A stretch of 64,000 nt of DNA from Burkholderia sp. 9120 (GTDB lineage: Bacteria > Pseudomonadota > Gammaproteobacteria > Burkholderiales > Burkholderiaceae), in the NCBI RefSeq assembly GCF_000745015.1, contig NZ_JQNA01000002.1, forward strand, positions 5,766,001 through 5,830,000. The letters run 5' to 3'. Positions 35,553 to 44,599 of this stretch are shown here, piece by piece. Numbering within the stretch: position 1 is the stretch's first letter; every line of letters starts with the position of its first letter. Under the pieces are notes generated by a model. The model did no database searches. It saw nothing but the letters and a program-made list of their open reading frames with translations, and was not told where the DNA came from. The translations under genes and the position numbers were made by a program.

Positions 35553-37106
35553 TTACGACGTCGTCGCGCCCAGCAGAACCATGCTGTGGATGCCGGCTAA
35601 AGCCTGCTGCCACGCGTCGCTATTTCGTTCCGCCTGGCCGTTTTCGAATAGCGGCTTCAACAGCGCCAGCAGATCTTTCGACTGCGATGAACTGGAAGGT
35701 GTGGTCACATCCGAAACCAGAACGCCCCGCACGTATTCGGATTGACGCGTCGATTGACTCGACGACTGATTCAATGACGCACTCAGCAATTTGCCCTTTT
35801 CAGTGGCGATCTGGGTGGTGCTATCGGCGTCGTCGTTGATCTGCATGTAGTCATAGTTCTGCGAGGTCTTCGACGTGTTGAGCACCGGCGCACCGGTTCC
35901 CGCGAGCGCCTGGTGATAGCTCGCGCTCAGATGCGATTGCTGAGTTTGCGAGATCGTGCCCTTCAGAAAATTGCCTTCGCTGCTGGTGCTTTGCGATAGC
36001 TGATACGCGAATGCATCGACCTCGCCCAAACGGAACCGATTTGACGACACCGGCGTTTCGGTAACCGAAGCGCTGAAATCGGCGAGGCCTGTCAGCATCG
36101 CGTGGTCCGACTGCGCGAGCCAGGGCGCGTAGGCCGTGCCGGCGAGTTGTTGCGACGGTGTTCCGTCACTGCTGTTCATTTGCGAGAACGCGTCTTTGAA
36201 CATGCTCATCAACGCCGCGTTGCCGTGACCGCGTGCGGTGGCATTGTCGATCTGCTTCAGATAGCTTGCAATGGCCTGGCTGCGCTGCGCGTCCGAGCCC
36301 CACAGCGCGGAATTGCTGGTATCGACGTCGACGTTCATCTTGCCCGCCGCGCCCGAGATACTCAGGGTTCTGGCGGTGCTGCTGGTAGAGAAATCGACCG
36401 CCAGATTGTTTGGCCCGTCGTTGGTGACATTGAACTGCAACTTCACCGATGACAACACCGACGGGTCCGTGTCCATCAAACCACTAAGGTCGATCGTGGG
36501 CGGTACGGCGCTCAGGCCGTTGATAGCCTGCTGAAAACCATCGGCCATTTTGGCCAATGCGCTGCGCTCGGCATCGCTGAGCTTGCCGCTGCTGTGCATG
36601 CTGACCGCGAGTGTGCCGCCGCCGCTATCCAGTGCGATATCCACTTCGACGCCGCTTGCGGTCTTAACCGTCAGTTTGATATCGCCTTGCGGACCCTGTG
36701 TCGATTGATCCAGGCCAGCGATCCCGCCTGTCGACGCGACATTGACCGATTGCGAGAAGTCGCTGCCCGTCGTCTTGAAGCGATCCAGCAGCGCACTGCC
36801 TAAGCCATAGAACTGACCGGAAATGGACTGCGACATGTCATTGCCCGCCATCGCCAAGGTCACGGCATCCGAGCTGTTTTGAGCCCATGTGACCGTTGAC
36901 GCAGCGTTCGCGAGTTTGCCCTCTGGCGTATAGACCACGGGTGCATCGACGCCAATCATCGACGGGATCGTCACGATGGTCGACGCGGAGGTCATGACCG
37001 ATTCCTGCGAAGCCGTCGCGCTCACGGAGGCCACGCTAGCGGTCGCATTCGATAACGGCGTCACTGTAAGTGCTGGCAGTGCATTCAACGGCGACAACGT
37101 GGTCAT
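35553..37106 (-). CDS. Cysteine-free 517-residue Ser/Thr-rich protein of unknown function
   Basis: A single 517-residue frame without any cysteine, very rich in Ser, Thr, Ala and Gln, with no signal peptide and no membrane helix. The N-terminal 60 residues are low in charge and Ser/Thr-rich (ALTVTPLSNATASVASVSA). The middle contains beta-like strands (DIKLTVKTASGVEVDIALDS), and the end has helices (LLALLKPLFENGQAERNSDA). This composition recalls proteins secreted without a cleaved signal (flagellar, type I or type III substrates), but no known domain is recognised. It stands alone between the phosphoesterase and small secreted proteins. Confidence 0.7.
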   Translation of the reverse strand: MTTLSPLNALPALTVTPLSNATASVASVSATASQESVMTSASTIVTIPSMIGVDAPVVYTPEGKLANAASTVTWAQNSSDAVTLAMAGNDMSQSISGQFYGLGSALLDRFKTTGSDFSQSVNVASTGGIAGLDQSTQGPQGDIKLTVKTASGVEVDIALDSGGGTLAVSMHSSGKLSDAERSALAKMADGFQQAINGLSAVPPTIDLSGLMDTDPSVLSSVKLQFNVTNDGPNNLAVDFSTSSTARTLSISGAAGKMNVDVDTSNSALWGSDAQRSQAIASYLKQIDNATARGHGNAALMSMFKDAFSQMNSSDGTPSQQLAGTAYAPWLAQSDHAMLTGLADFSASVTETPVSSNRFRLGEVDAFAYQLSQSTSSEGNFLKGTISQTQQSHLSASYHQALAGTGAPVLNTSKTSQNYDYMQINDDADSTTQIATEKGKLLSASLNQSSSQSTRQSEYVRGVLVSDVTTPSSSSQSKDLLALLKPLFENGQAERNSDAWQQALAGIHSMVLLGATTS

Positions 37107-37281
37107 ATCGAGCGGGCCTTATTTCCTGGTATGGGATAGAGGACGTCCGGCCGACATCCGCTTTGTCAGTCGCTATATCGGCAGTCGATACAGGATCTTT
37201 ATATGTCTGACGAATGTTATGCGAGATAACTTGGGTCGAAGCTTTGGAACTACGTAACGGCGTAGCGAATGACCCATTGTG

Positions 37282-37328
37282 GGATCCTGCTTACCCAGGT
37301 TGCTTATCCGGGCTACGTCGCAGGATCC
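37282..37328. repeat. Inverted repeat, REP-like
   Basis: GGATCCTGC (37282-37290) and GCAGGATCC (37320-37328) are perfect 9-bp arms around 29 bases that contain CCAGG and CCGGG. It lies just downstream of the DUF4148 stop codon on that gene's strand. Confidence 0.5.
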
Positions 37329-37342
37329 TGTGTGCGCACTAT

Positions 37343-37693
37343 TCAGCTACCGAAGTACAGATTGCAGTAGCTGACCGGCCCGACACAACCCGCGTTCATC
37401 GTCGTATGTACCGGACGGCCGGACGACGAGCTGCCGTTCTGAGCCACACCGCCATACGACGATTGCGTCGCTTGCTGCGGGTCTTGCGCGGCAACCTTCG
37501 CTTCGGCTGCCTGAATGTCGGCGGGGTAGGTGGCGTCGTCGCTCGTTGACGGGTTGTAGCCAGCCTGTTCGACACGTACCAGGTCGGCGCGCACTTCAGC
37601 GCGCGTCACCGGCGCATTCGATTGTGCGAAGCTGAGAACAGGGGTAGCCAATGCGCCAGCGGCGAGAGCGAAACAAACGAGAACGTTTTTCAT
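37343..37693 (-). CDS. DUF4148 secreted protein with CVGP-YFGS tail
   Basis: A 116-residue protein with a signal peptide (NVLVCFALAAGALATPVLSF, cut after AQ) followed by the DUF4148 pattern APVTRAEVRADLVRVEQAGY and a predicted helix with AAEAKVAAQ. DUF4148 proteins are abundant, short, periplasmic or secreted, and of unknown function in Burkholderiaceae. The last 14 residues, CVGPVSYCNLYFGS, are nearly identical to the tail of the neighbouring 49-residue protein. The two cysteines could form a small disulfide loop. Confidence 0.85.
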   Translation of the reverse strand: MKNVLVCFALAAGALATPVLSFAQSNAPVTRAEVRADLVRVEQAGYNPSTSDDATYPADIQAAEAKVAAQDPQQATQSSYGGVAQNGSSSSGRPVHTTMNAGCVGPVSYCNLYFGS

Positions 37694-37757
37694 GATTCAG
37701 TTTCCTTTATGACTTGGTGAATTAGAGGGCAACGATTGCCCTAATGAAGTTGATACG

Positions 37758-37907
37758 TTAGCTACCGAAGTACGGCGTGCAGTAACCTGCGGGGCCGACA
37801 CACTGCTGCGTTTTTGTGTGGGCGACTTCCTTCGCGGAAGCTTGCGTCATGACGCCGGCCGAAGCAGCAAAGACCAGCGCGAGAACGATAAAGAGTTTTG
37901 CTTTCAT
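37758..37907 (-). CDS. 49-residue secreted peptide with CVGP-YFGS tail
   Basis: A short reading frame from ATG 37907 to TAA 37758-37760. It has a clear signal peptide (MKAKLFIVLALVFAASAGVM, ending QASA), leaving a mature peptide of about 24 residues that ends CVGPAGYCTPYFGS. That tail aligns without gaps with the end of the DUF4148 protein 64 bp downstream (CVGPVSYCNLYFGS). This shared, otherwise rare motif is strong evidence that the tiny gene is real. The function is unknown; a secreted signal, a surface anchor or a toxin-like peptide would all be speculation. Confidence 0.75.
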   Translation of the reverse strand: MKAKLFIVLALVFAASAGVMTQASAKEVAHTKTQQCVGPAGYCTPYFGS

Positions 37908-37999
37908 CTGGATGCCTAACTAGTTTGAGATTGAAGAGTCCTATCTGCGTGCTTGAAAATACCTCCTCGCCCGCTTACCGCTGCGTACTGCTTGCGAGG

Positions 38000-38030
38000 C
38001 GAAGGCACCGTCTCTGCCCTGGTGCCTTCG
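38000..38030 (-). terminator. Terminator-like hairpin downstream of the LytTR regulator
   Basis: CGAAGGCACC/GGTGCCTTCG, a perfect 10-bp stem with an 11-base loop, 98 bases past the response-regulator stop. Confidence 0.5.
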
Positions 38031-38127
38031 TTCGCGGCGCTTGTGTTTGCCGCCGTCCATACAAGGGCAAACACATCGAATCGCTGCTTATTCCAATTAT
38101 TTTCTTGCCGACGAAATGACCCGAACC

Positions 38128-38949
38128 TTACATTCCCCTGAACAGGTGGGCGTACAGGCGGCTAACGATCAGCCGGGTCGGATTGCCGCGCAGGGTTAGC
38201 GTCAATTTCCCCGCCTCGTCCCGCTGGGCGGTCTCGATAGCCTCGCAGCGCACCACGGCGCCACGGTGGATCTGCCAGAATCGCTGCGGATCGAGTTGCG
38301 GCAACAGTTCGCGCAACGACACGCGGATCAGATGCTCGCGTTCAGCGGTCACGACACGAATGTATTTATCGGCAGCTTCGAAGAAGAGAATGTCGTCGAT
38401 CGGGACCATCGTGATCGTATTCCCGGCGCTCGCCTGAATCACTCGCAGCGGCGCAGCGGCCGGCATTCTGCGCGACGGTTCCGGTTGACCGCCGGCCAGC
38501 AGTTCGCGCATCTGATCGACAACGGTATTCAGCGAAGCGACCGCCGCTTGTGGCGGTTGGCGGTCTTGCAGGCGCTCCTGCAGACGTGCGCAGGTTTTGG
38601 CGAGGCGCTCGGTCTGCACCGGCTTCAGCACATAATCAAAGGCCGAGCGTTCGAATGCCTGCAGCGCATATTGGTCGTAGGCGGTCACGAACACGATCAG
38701 CGGAAAGTGCTTGCCGTCGTCGGGCCAGTCTTCGGTCAGCGCCTCGGCGCACTCCAAACCCGTCATACCCGGCATGCGGATATCGAGGAACAGAATATCC
38801 GGCTGCAAACTTAGCGCCTGCTCCGTCGCCGTTTCGCCGTCGCCGACACTGGCGACGATCTCCAGATCAGGCCACAGCCTGAGCAATTCGGCTTGCAGGT
38901 TGGCGGCCAGCAACGCCTCGTCTTCCGCAATCAAAGCTGTCGTCTTCAT
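38128..38949 (-). CDS. LytTR-type response regulator (LytR/AlgR family)
   Basis: A 273-residue regulator. The receiver domain (1-125) has the acidic pair at E9/D10, phosphoacceptor D56 in ILFLDIRMPGMTG, T89 and K109. A linker follows, and residues about 165-273 form the LytTR DNA-binding domain (VPIDDILFFEAADKYIRVVT, RFWQIHRGAVV). The start is 8 bases past the histidine kinase stop, so they form one operon. LytTR systems control autolysis, alginate, motility or extracellular products; the target here is not evident. Confidence 0.93.
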   Translation of the reverse strand: MKTTALIAEDEALLAANLQAELLRLWPDLEIVASVGDGETATEQALSLQPDILFLDIRMPGMTGLECAEALTEDWPDDGKHFPLIVFVTAYDQYALQAFERSAFDYVLKPVQTERLAKTCARLQERLQDRQPPQAAVASLNTVVDQMRELLAGGQPEPSRRMPAAAPLRVIQASAGNTITMVPIDDILFFEAADKYIRVVTAEREHLIRVSLRELLPQLDPQRFWQIHRGAVVRCEAIETAQRDEAGKLTLTLRGNPTRLIVSRLYAHLFRGM

Positions 38950-38956
38950 GATGGTT

Positions 38957-40036
38957 TTACCGTTGATACGGAAGCGTGACGGTCACGAGAGCGCCCCCTT
39001 CCTTGTCCGTTGCGGGAATCAGTTCGATGTGGCCGGCGTGGCCGTAGAGTGCTTCGAGGCGCTCGCGGACCTGTTGCAAACCGAAGCGGGCACCGTGCTC
39101 CGGCAGCGCGTCGAGTCCAACTCCGGTGTCGCGCACGGTGAGTATCAGCAACCCACCTTCAAGCATGGCCGTTACTTCGACCCGGCCGCCTTTCACCTTC
39201 GGCTCCAATCCGTGCTTGATCGCATTTTCGACCAACGGTTGCAGGAGCAATGGCGGCAATGGCAGCGTGGCGAGTTCCGCCGGCAGTTCAAGCCGTATTT
39301 GCAGCCTTGAGCCCATCCGGATCTGCATCAACGCGAGGTAGTCGGCAATGCGCTCGAATTCGGTTGAAAGCGGATGCAGTCCGGTACGCGACGCCTCGAG
39401 CGTAGCCCGCAAATAAGCGATCAAATGATCGAGCATGCCTTGCGCACGCGGTGCGTCGTGGCCGATCAGCACACGCAGATTAGCCAGCGTGTTGAACAAC
39501 ATATGCGGCTCGAGCTGCGACTCCAGCAACTTCAGGCGATTTTCCGCCGCTGTGCGCAGTGCCGCTTGTGTACGGGTTTCCATGGCAGCCATGCGAGCAC
39601 GTGCATAAAGAAAGTAGTTAATGCCGATGGCCGGGACCAGTGCCACGACAATGCTGAGAAGAACCATGCGCGTGTCCGCCGCGATGATCAGAGGCTCGCG
39701 ATGCGTGCCCGTGAGCAGATCGCCGAGAGCGACGCCCGCAAAGTACCCCACGATCAGCGAACCGACGATCCACGGCGCCATCAATCCCCAGCCCGGCCAG
39801 TTCCGCTTCGCGTCGAGGTTCTCGGGAAAGCGCTTACGCAGCCAGTAGGACAGCCCGTGACGTCCCGCGACAATCAGCGCCTGAGTGAACGACACGACGA
39901 GAAAGGCGTACATCAGATCTTTCATGAACGACTCCTCGTAGATCGTGCTGTACAGCCACGCGCTGCCGACGGTGGTCGGAATCGTCACCCGAAGCGTTCG
40001 CAGCAGCCATCGGGGTGGGGTCGGAAGTAGGTTCAT
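38957..40036 (-). CDS. LytS/YpdA-type sensor histidine kinase
   Basis: ATG 40036 (MNLLPTPPRWLLRTLR) fits the membrane domain better than the longer frame. The 359 residues hold four or so helices (FLVVSFTQALIVAG, WIVGSLIVGYFAGVALG, VLLSIVVALVPAIGINYFLY). The His_kinase domain follows with H178 in SQLEPHMLFNTLANLR, then an HATPase with PLVENAIKHGL and RDTGVGLDAL. There is no recognisable extracytoplasmic sensor domain, so the signal is probably membrane-borne. It is cotranscribed with the LytTR regulator. Confidence 0.92.
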   Translation of the reverse strand: MNLLPTPPRWLLRTLRVTIPTTVGSAWLYSTIYEESFMKDLMYAFLVVSFTQALIVAGRHGLSYWLRKRFPENLDAKRNWPGWGLMAPWIVGSLIVGYFAGVALGDLLTGTHREPLIIAADTRMVLLSIVVALVPAIGINYFLYARARMAAMETRTQAALRTAAENRLKLLESQLEPHMLFNTLANLRVLIGHDAPRAQGMLDHLIAYLRATLEASRTGLHPLSTEFERIADYLALMQIRMGSRLQIRLELPAELATLPLPPLLLQPLVENAIKHGLEPKVKGGRVEVTAMLEGGLLILTVRDTGVGLDALPEHGARFGLQQVRERLEALYGHAGHIELIPATDKEGGALVTVTLPYQR

Positions 40037-40666
40037 TGCGCAGTATCGAATCCGGGGGTTGATCAATAACTCAGATAACAGGTCGATGCTTATCACATTT
40101 CCCGCCATACCGACGAATCTTGTTCGTCGCGTGGTACACGGAAAGTTCGTCGATGGCATGTTGGCGTCCCGCTATCTGTGGATTAAACCTGCTGTGACGC
40201 CATCTTCGCGAACATACCGGTCTCACGCCATCGCGTTGCGACGAGCGGCGCCTGCATGTCGCGAAATGAACCTACGCGGCGCGAAGTGCAGGTCTCAAAC
40301 GGCTGAGCCGCATCAGCGCGTAACGAAAACGAAAGATGGAAACGCTCGCGGGCCTATCGGGTGCCGTCGTCGCCTGATCGTGTGATCGCCTGAAAGATAA
40401 ATCTCTGGACCAGTGAACACCGGTTTCAAACATGGCGACGCCGTTATGTTGAATATGCGAGAGATTTCCCATAGGCCTTTTCCGCTTCTCGCGTACCTCT
40501 CTATTTTGGCAGCTACGTAGCCCGGCAGGTGCGACCTATATTTCGACTGCGGTTCGCCCGGACCCTGCCGCGACAACGTCCCGGTACGCATGATTTTCAT
40601 GCACTGGCGGCCGTGCGATGCAAGTTCGTGCTGCGGCAAGACCCTCTACATTAATTAGGAGTTCCT
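40037..40666. other. Intergenic region upstream of the AidA/PixA genes
   Basis: It carries the promoter of the leftward kinase operon and that of the rightward aidA-like gene. A hairpin CGACGAA/TTCGTCG lies at 40111-40129. No lux-box-like 20-bp palindrome was found, and short frames on both strands lack RBSs. AGGAG at 40658-40662 serves the AidA/PixA gene. Confidence 0.45.
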
Positions 40667-41170
40667 ATGTCACGCGTGACCGATGTGCTCGTCTCATTCG
40701 ATACAGCGACGATTCTGCAGAAGTACCCGAACCCCAGTAAGAACCCTAACGCTCCGACGCAGATCGATGCGCGCTATGTCTATATGATCACCAATCAGGA
40801 CAACGTGATCTCGGGCCAGGCAGGCGGCGAACTCGACATCAAGGCACAGGTGGGCGATCTGATCCGGTGGCGCGAAACGAGCCTCTCGCTGGGCTTCGAG
40901 ACGCAGGCGATTTTCTATCGCTTCATCGGCAACGTGGGCAACGAGCTGATCTCGACGCCGACGCCGCGCATGGCGGAAGCCTCGATTCCGGTGCCGAACA
41001 CGAGCTCGCCGGCCACGCCGACTTGCCAGAAGGTGGCGAACTATTACTGGTCGTCGGAAATGCTGAAGGAGGGCCGCGTGACTTACCACTTCAACTTCCA
41101 GATTATCGACCGTAATTGCCAGTCCAACGGCTGCTTCTCGTGGGATCCGTTTATCTCGATCCACAACTGA
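40667..41170 (+). CDS. AidA/PixA-family inclusion-body protein
   Basis: A 167-residue protein: DVLVSFDTATILQKYPNPSK, then IDARYVYMITNQDNVISGQA, IRWRETSLSLGFETQAIFYR and YYWSSEMLKEGRVTYHFNFQ. This is the AidA/PixA family: PixA forms crystalline inclusions in Xenorhabdus, and AidA is a quorum-sensing-induced protein of Burkholderia cenocepacia needed in nematode killing. RBS AGGAG. A terminator-like hairpin separates it from its paralogue downstream. Molecular function is unknown in the family. Confidence 0.9.
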   Translation: MSRVTDVLVSFDTATILQKYPNPSKNPNAPTQIDARYVYMITNQDNVISGQAGGELDIKAQVGDLIRWRETSLSLGFETQAIFYRFIGNVGNELISTPTPRMAEASIPVPNTSSPATPTCQKVANYYWSSEMLKEGRVTYHFNFQIIDRNCQSNGCFSWDPFISIHN

Positions 41171-41180
41171 TGCTGACGGG

Positions 41181-41220
41181 CGGGCGATTGCTGCACGGCG
41201 ATCGCCCGCTTTCTTCTCTT
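41181..41220 (+). terminator. Terminator between the two AidA/PixA genes
   Basis: CGGGCGAT/ATCGCCCG stem (12-base loop) followed by CTTTCTTCTCTT, the best T-rich tail in the window. It probably limits transcription into the second paralogue. Confidence 0.75.
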
Positions 41221-41239
41221 GTCACGCCGGAGAGTGCCC

Positions 41240-41743
41240 ATGCCAGCTCAGCATGACGATGTCCTCGTCATCGTCGACGCCGCCGCGCTGCTCGCAGCGC
41301 ATCCCGACGCCAGCCTCGATGCCGACGCGCCCACGCCGATCGACGGCCGGCACGTCTATGTGATGAACGCCGGCGACGCGCAACAGATCGGTCGTAACGA
41401 CAGCCGGATAGCGGCCAGACTCAGCGCGGGAGATGAGTTGCATCTGCGCGAGAGCGCGATGTCGTTGAGAGCCGAAGAAAGCGTTGTCTTTTACCGTTTC
41501 GCTTTGGCGGATGAGGGCGTTATTACTCCGCTGGAGGCCGTGGCACACCATGCAACGCTGTCCGTACCGAATCCGGACGACCTGCTGCAGCCGAAAACCC
41601 AGCAGATTGGCGGGCATTACTGGCGCAGCGAAGTACTGGCGACAGGTAGCACGACGTGTGCGGCGGATTTCATCGTGGTCGGCAACGATGAGAAGGTGCG
41701 CGGTTATTTCCGCTGGGAGATCAGTATCGACATAGAGACGTAA
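41240..41743 (+). CDS. AidA/PixA-family protein, second paralogue
   Basis: ATG 41240 behind CGGAGAG gives 167 residues, the same length as the upstream copy. The order of motifs is kept (DDVLVIVDAAALLAAHPDAS, DGRHVYVMNA, LHLRESAMSLRAEESVVFYR, GGHYWRSEVLATGSTTCAAD), but sequence identity is modest, so the duplication is old. The terminator between the genes suggests independent or lower expression of this copy. Confidence 0.87.
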   Translation: MPAQHDDVLVIVDAAALLAAHPDASLDADAPTPIDGRHVYVMNAGDAQQIGRNDSRIAARLSAGDELHLRESAMSLRAEESVVFYRFALADEGVITPLEAVAHHATLSVPNPDDLLQPKTQQIGGHYWRSEVLATGSTTCAADFIVVGNDEKVRGYFRWEISIDIET

Positions 41744-41974
41744 CGCCGCACATTCGCGGCATTGAGAATTCAGCCGCACCGGCACGCTGGTCATCAGCCG
41801 TCGGTCGGCCCCTCGACCTTGAAGAACTCGAGTCGCGCAGACTCGTGGCACAGCACGCGCTCAACGCGGATATCCTGTCATCGCGTACTATCTGGACTAT
41901 CGAATTCGCCTGGCCGCTTCTCCGCCAGGCCGTCCTTCCGCGTTGCACGTCATCCCGTCATCAAGGTGAGACCC

Positions 41975-42514
41975 ATGTTCCAGCGTTTCCTGAAGCCGTC
42001 CCTGGCAATCGCCATGCTATCTGTGTTAGCCGCGTGCGCGACACCACCGTCCGCTCCCGTCAGCTCTTCCTCCAGTTCTTCCAATGCCAATACCTCCATT
42101 ACGCCGCCGCAAGGTACGCGAGCCATGACATTGGCCGCGGCCGGCGTGCAGAACTATTCGTGCGAGTTCGACGCGCAGCATCGTCTGGGATGGGTGTTCA
42201 AGAGTCCGCAAGCCATGCTGTTCGATACGAGTGGTCATGCGGCGGTTCGTCACGGCGCGGGCCCATCGTGGGAAGCGGAAGACGGCAGCAAAATCGTGGG
42301 TCATGTGCTTGCACAGCAACCGAGCGAAACGCCGGCAAGCATTCCCCAACTGCTGCTTGAAACGCATGGCACGGGCGCCAGCGGCACACTTGCGGATGTC
42401 CGCTACGTGCAACGTCTGCACACTGTCGGCGGCTTGGCGCCACAAGCATCGTGTTCGACGGAGCATCAGATCGGAAGCTCGCCCTATCTTGCCGACTACG
42501 TGTTCTACCGGTAA
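41975..42514 (+). CDS. DUF3455-type lipoprotein
   Basis: ATG 41975 follows AAGGTGAG. A lipoprotein signal (LKPSLAIAMLSVLAAC, lipobox LAAC) leads to a Ser-rich linker and a domain containing GVQNYSCEFDAQHRLGWVFK, HGAGPSWEAEDGSKIVGHVL and a C-terminal ADYVFYR, matching the DUF3455 pattern. Total length is 179 residues. The protein is expected at the outer membrane or in the periplasm. Function unknown. Confidence 0.82.
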   Translation: MFQRFLKPSLAIAMLSVLAACATPPSAPVSSSSSSSNANTSITPPQGTRAMTLAAAGVQNYSCEFDAQHRLGWVFKSPQAMLFDTSGHAAVRHGAGPSWEAEDGSKIVGHVLAQQPSETPASIPQLLLETHGTGASGTLADVRYVQRLHTVGGLAPQASCSTEHQIGSSPYLADYVFYR

Positions 42515-43177
<663 letters not shown>

Positions 43178-43220
43178 AGGCGGCAGCCGCGCGCGGCGCC
43201 GTGCAAAGAGCTTGCGGAAA

Positions 43221-44486
43221 TTAAAGGCTGGCGCCCGCACGGCGCGCCGTACTTGAGCGGCGGCAGTAAGCGCTCATCATCAGGAAGCTGATCACAAAGC
43301 TCACGCCGCCGACAAGAAGCAGGCCGGTCTCTCCGAACAGCGGCAGCAAATTCGTCAGCAGCCCGGTGACCACCCACGCCACCGCCATTACCGACCCGGC
43401 AATACCGAGTGCCCAGCCTTGCCGTTGTTCGCTGACGGCGTCGGAGTAAGCGGTGTACATCGTTGTGTACGCCACCATGTCGAAACAGCCGACTAGCGTG
43501 GCGAGACACCACAACACGATCTCCTGCGGAAATAGCGCGGACAGGATCTGACACACGCCGGCGATCAATAAGCCGGTCTTTGCAATGTCGACCACGCCCC
43601 AGACCCGGAGCATGAGCCGCACGACGAACAGCAGACCCAAAACGAAGCACACACCGATCAAGCCGCTGAACAGGCCGAGTTGCGAGCTCGAATAGTGGAA
43701 TTTCGTTTGCAGCAACAGCATGATGGTCTGCAAATACAGCCCATACCCCACCTGCATCAGAAAGAAGACGACCGACAGAAACGCCACCTCTTTGTGCATT
43801 GCCGCCTGATAGACGATACGCAGCGGCAGCAACAGATCGATGCGGGTCGCGCCCACTGCCTGCGCCGTGTCGCGATACGAGCATGCGGTCCAGATTGCGC
43901 ACGCGGCCGATAGTGCGCCGACCAGCAGGAAGGGGGTTCCATAGTTGAATATCGGCGCGATGGTTCGATCCGACGTGACGCCGCCCAGCACCGGGCCAAC
44001 GATCACACCGGCGCTAAACGCCAGCGACATGATGCTCATGTTGTAAGCCTTGTTGTCGGGCGTACTCATGTCGGTGATCGCCGCTTGCGCAATGCCCTGG
44101 CAGCCCGCCATCAGACCGCTCAAACCGCGCCCAACGAGCAGCAACCAGACGCTAGCCTGAAACACACCGAGCGCCATGAGAAAGTAGCTGGCCGATAGCC
44201 CGGCAATGCACAACAACAGGATCTTCCGTCGGCCATACCCATCCGATAAATTGCCCATCAGCGACGAGCCGAAGAACATAAAGAACGGATAAATGCCGTA
44301 ACCCAGCCCGAGGTAAAAGTTGCGGAGCTGCGGCGTAGCATCGGTCGCCAGAATACCGGCCTGCGGATCGTTGAATATCGCCGACATCATCGGATAGACG
44401 AGGCCGAATCCCATCGCATCGATCGCGATGGCGAGCAGACACGGGCCGAGAAGCTTGAGGTTGAGTTTCGATCTGGACAGGGACAT
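43221..44486 (-). CDS. MFS drug-efflux transporter (TetA/TCR-like)
   Basis: A 421-residue transporter with 12 helices. AIAIDAMGFGLVYPMMSAIF is the helix 1 D-x-G-x-G-x-x-x-P signature of DHA1 exporters, GNLSDGYGRRKILLLCIAGL is motif A, and AFSAGVIVGPVLGG is motif C, the antiporter signature. It should export a hydrophobic compound by proton antiport. It is divergent from the LysR gene with an inverted-repeat operator between, so the LysR protein is its probable regulator. Confidence 0.9.
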   Translation of the reverse strand: MSLSRSKLNLKLLGPCLLAIAIDAMGFGLVYPMMSAIFNDPQAGILATDATPQLRNFYLGLGYGIYPFFMFFGSSLMGNLSDGYGRRKILLLCIAGLSASYFLMALGVFQASVWLLLVGRGLSGLMAGCQGIAQAAITDMSTPDNKAYNMSIMSLAFSAGVIVGPVLGGVTSDRTIAPIFNYGTPFLLVGALSAACAIWTACSYRDTAQAVGATRIDLLLPLRIVYQAAMHKEVAFLSVVFFLMQVGYGLYLQTIMLLLQTKFHYSSSQLGLFSGLIGVCFVLGLLFVVRLMLRVWGVVDIAKTGLLIAGVCQILSALFPQEIVLWCLATLVGCFDMVAYTTMYTAYSDAVSEQRQGWALGIAGSVMAVAWVVTGLLTNLLPLFGETGLLLVGGVSFVISFLMMSAYCRRSSTARRAGASL

Positions 44487-44560
44487 TCGCGCTCCGTGGG
44501 CAATGACTCGATGCCCGCAACGGTAACGTTCACACTCACCCTGCCGGTAGGTCTCCGCAG

Positions 44561-44577
44561 CCGATAACAGCTATCGG
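44561..44577. promoter_or_regulatory. LysR-type operator between the MFS and LysR genes
   Basis: CCGATA-ACAGC-TATCGG is a perfect 6-bp inverted repeat 23 bases before the LysR start. It contains the LysR core ATA-N5-TAT. Confidence 0.6.
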
Positions 44578-44599
44578 TGGAACTGATACGATACGGCGC

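Noticed and set aside
40313..40639. 108-codon minus-strand frame before the AidA/PixA gene
   Set aside because: No RBS and no recognisable domain; it runs through the likely promoter region.
40037..40666. CepR/lux box before the first AidA/PixA gene
   Set aside because: Looked for because AidA is quorum-sensing controlled in B. cenocepacia. Only ACCT...AGGT with a 16-base spacer was found (around 40270), not the expected 20-bp palindrome.
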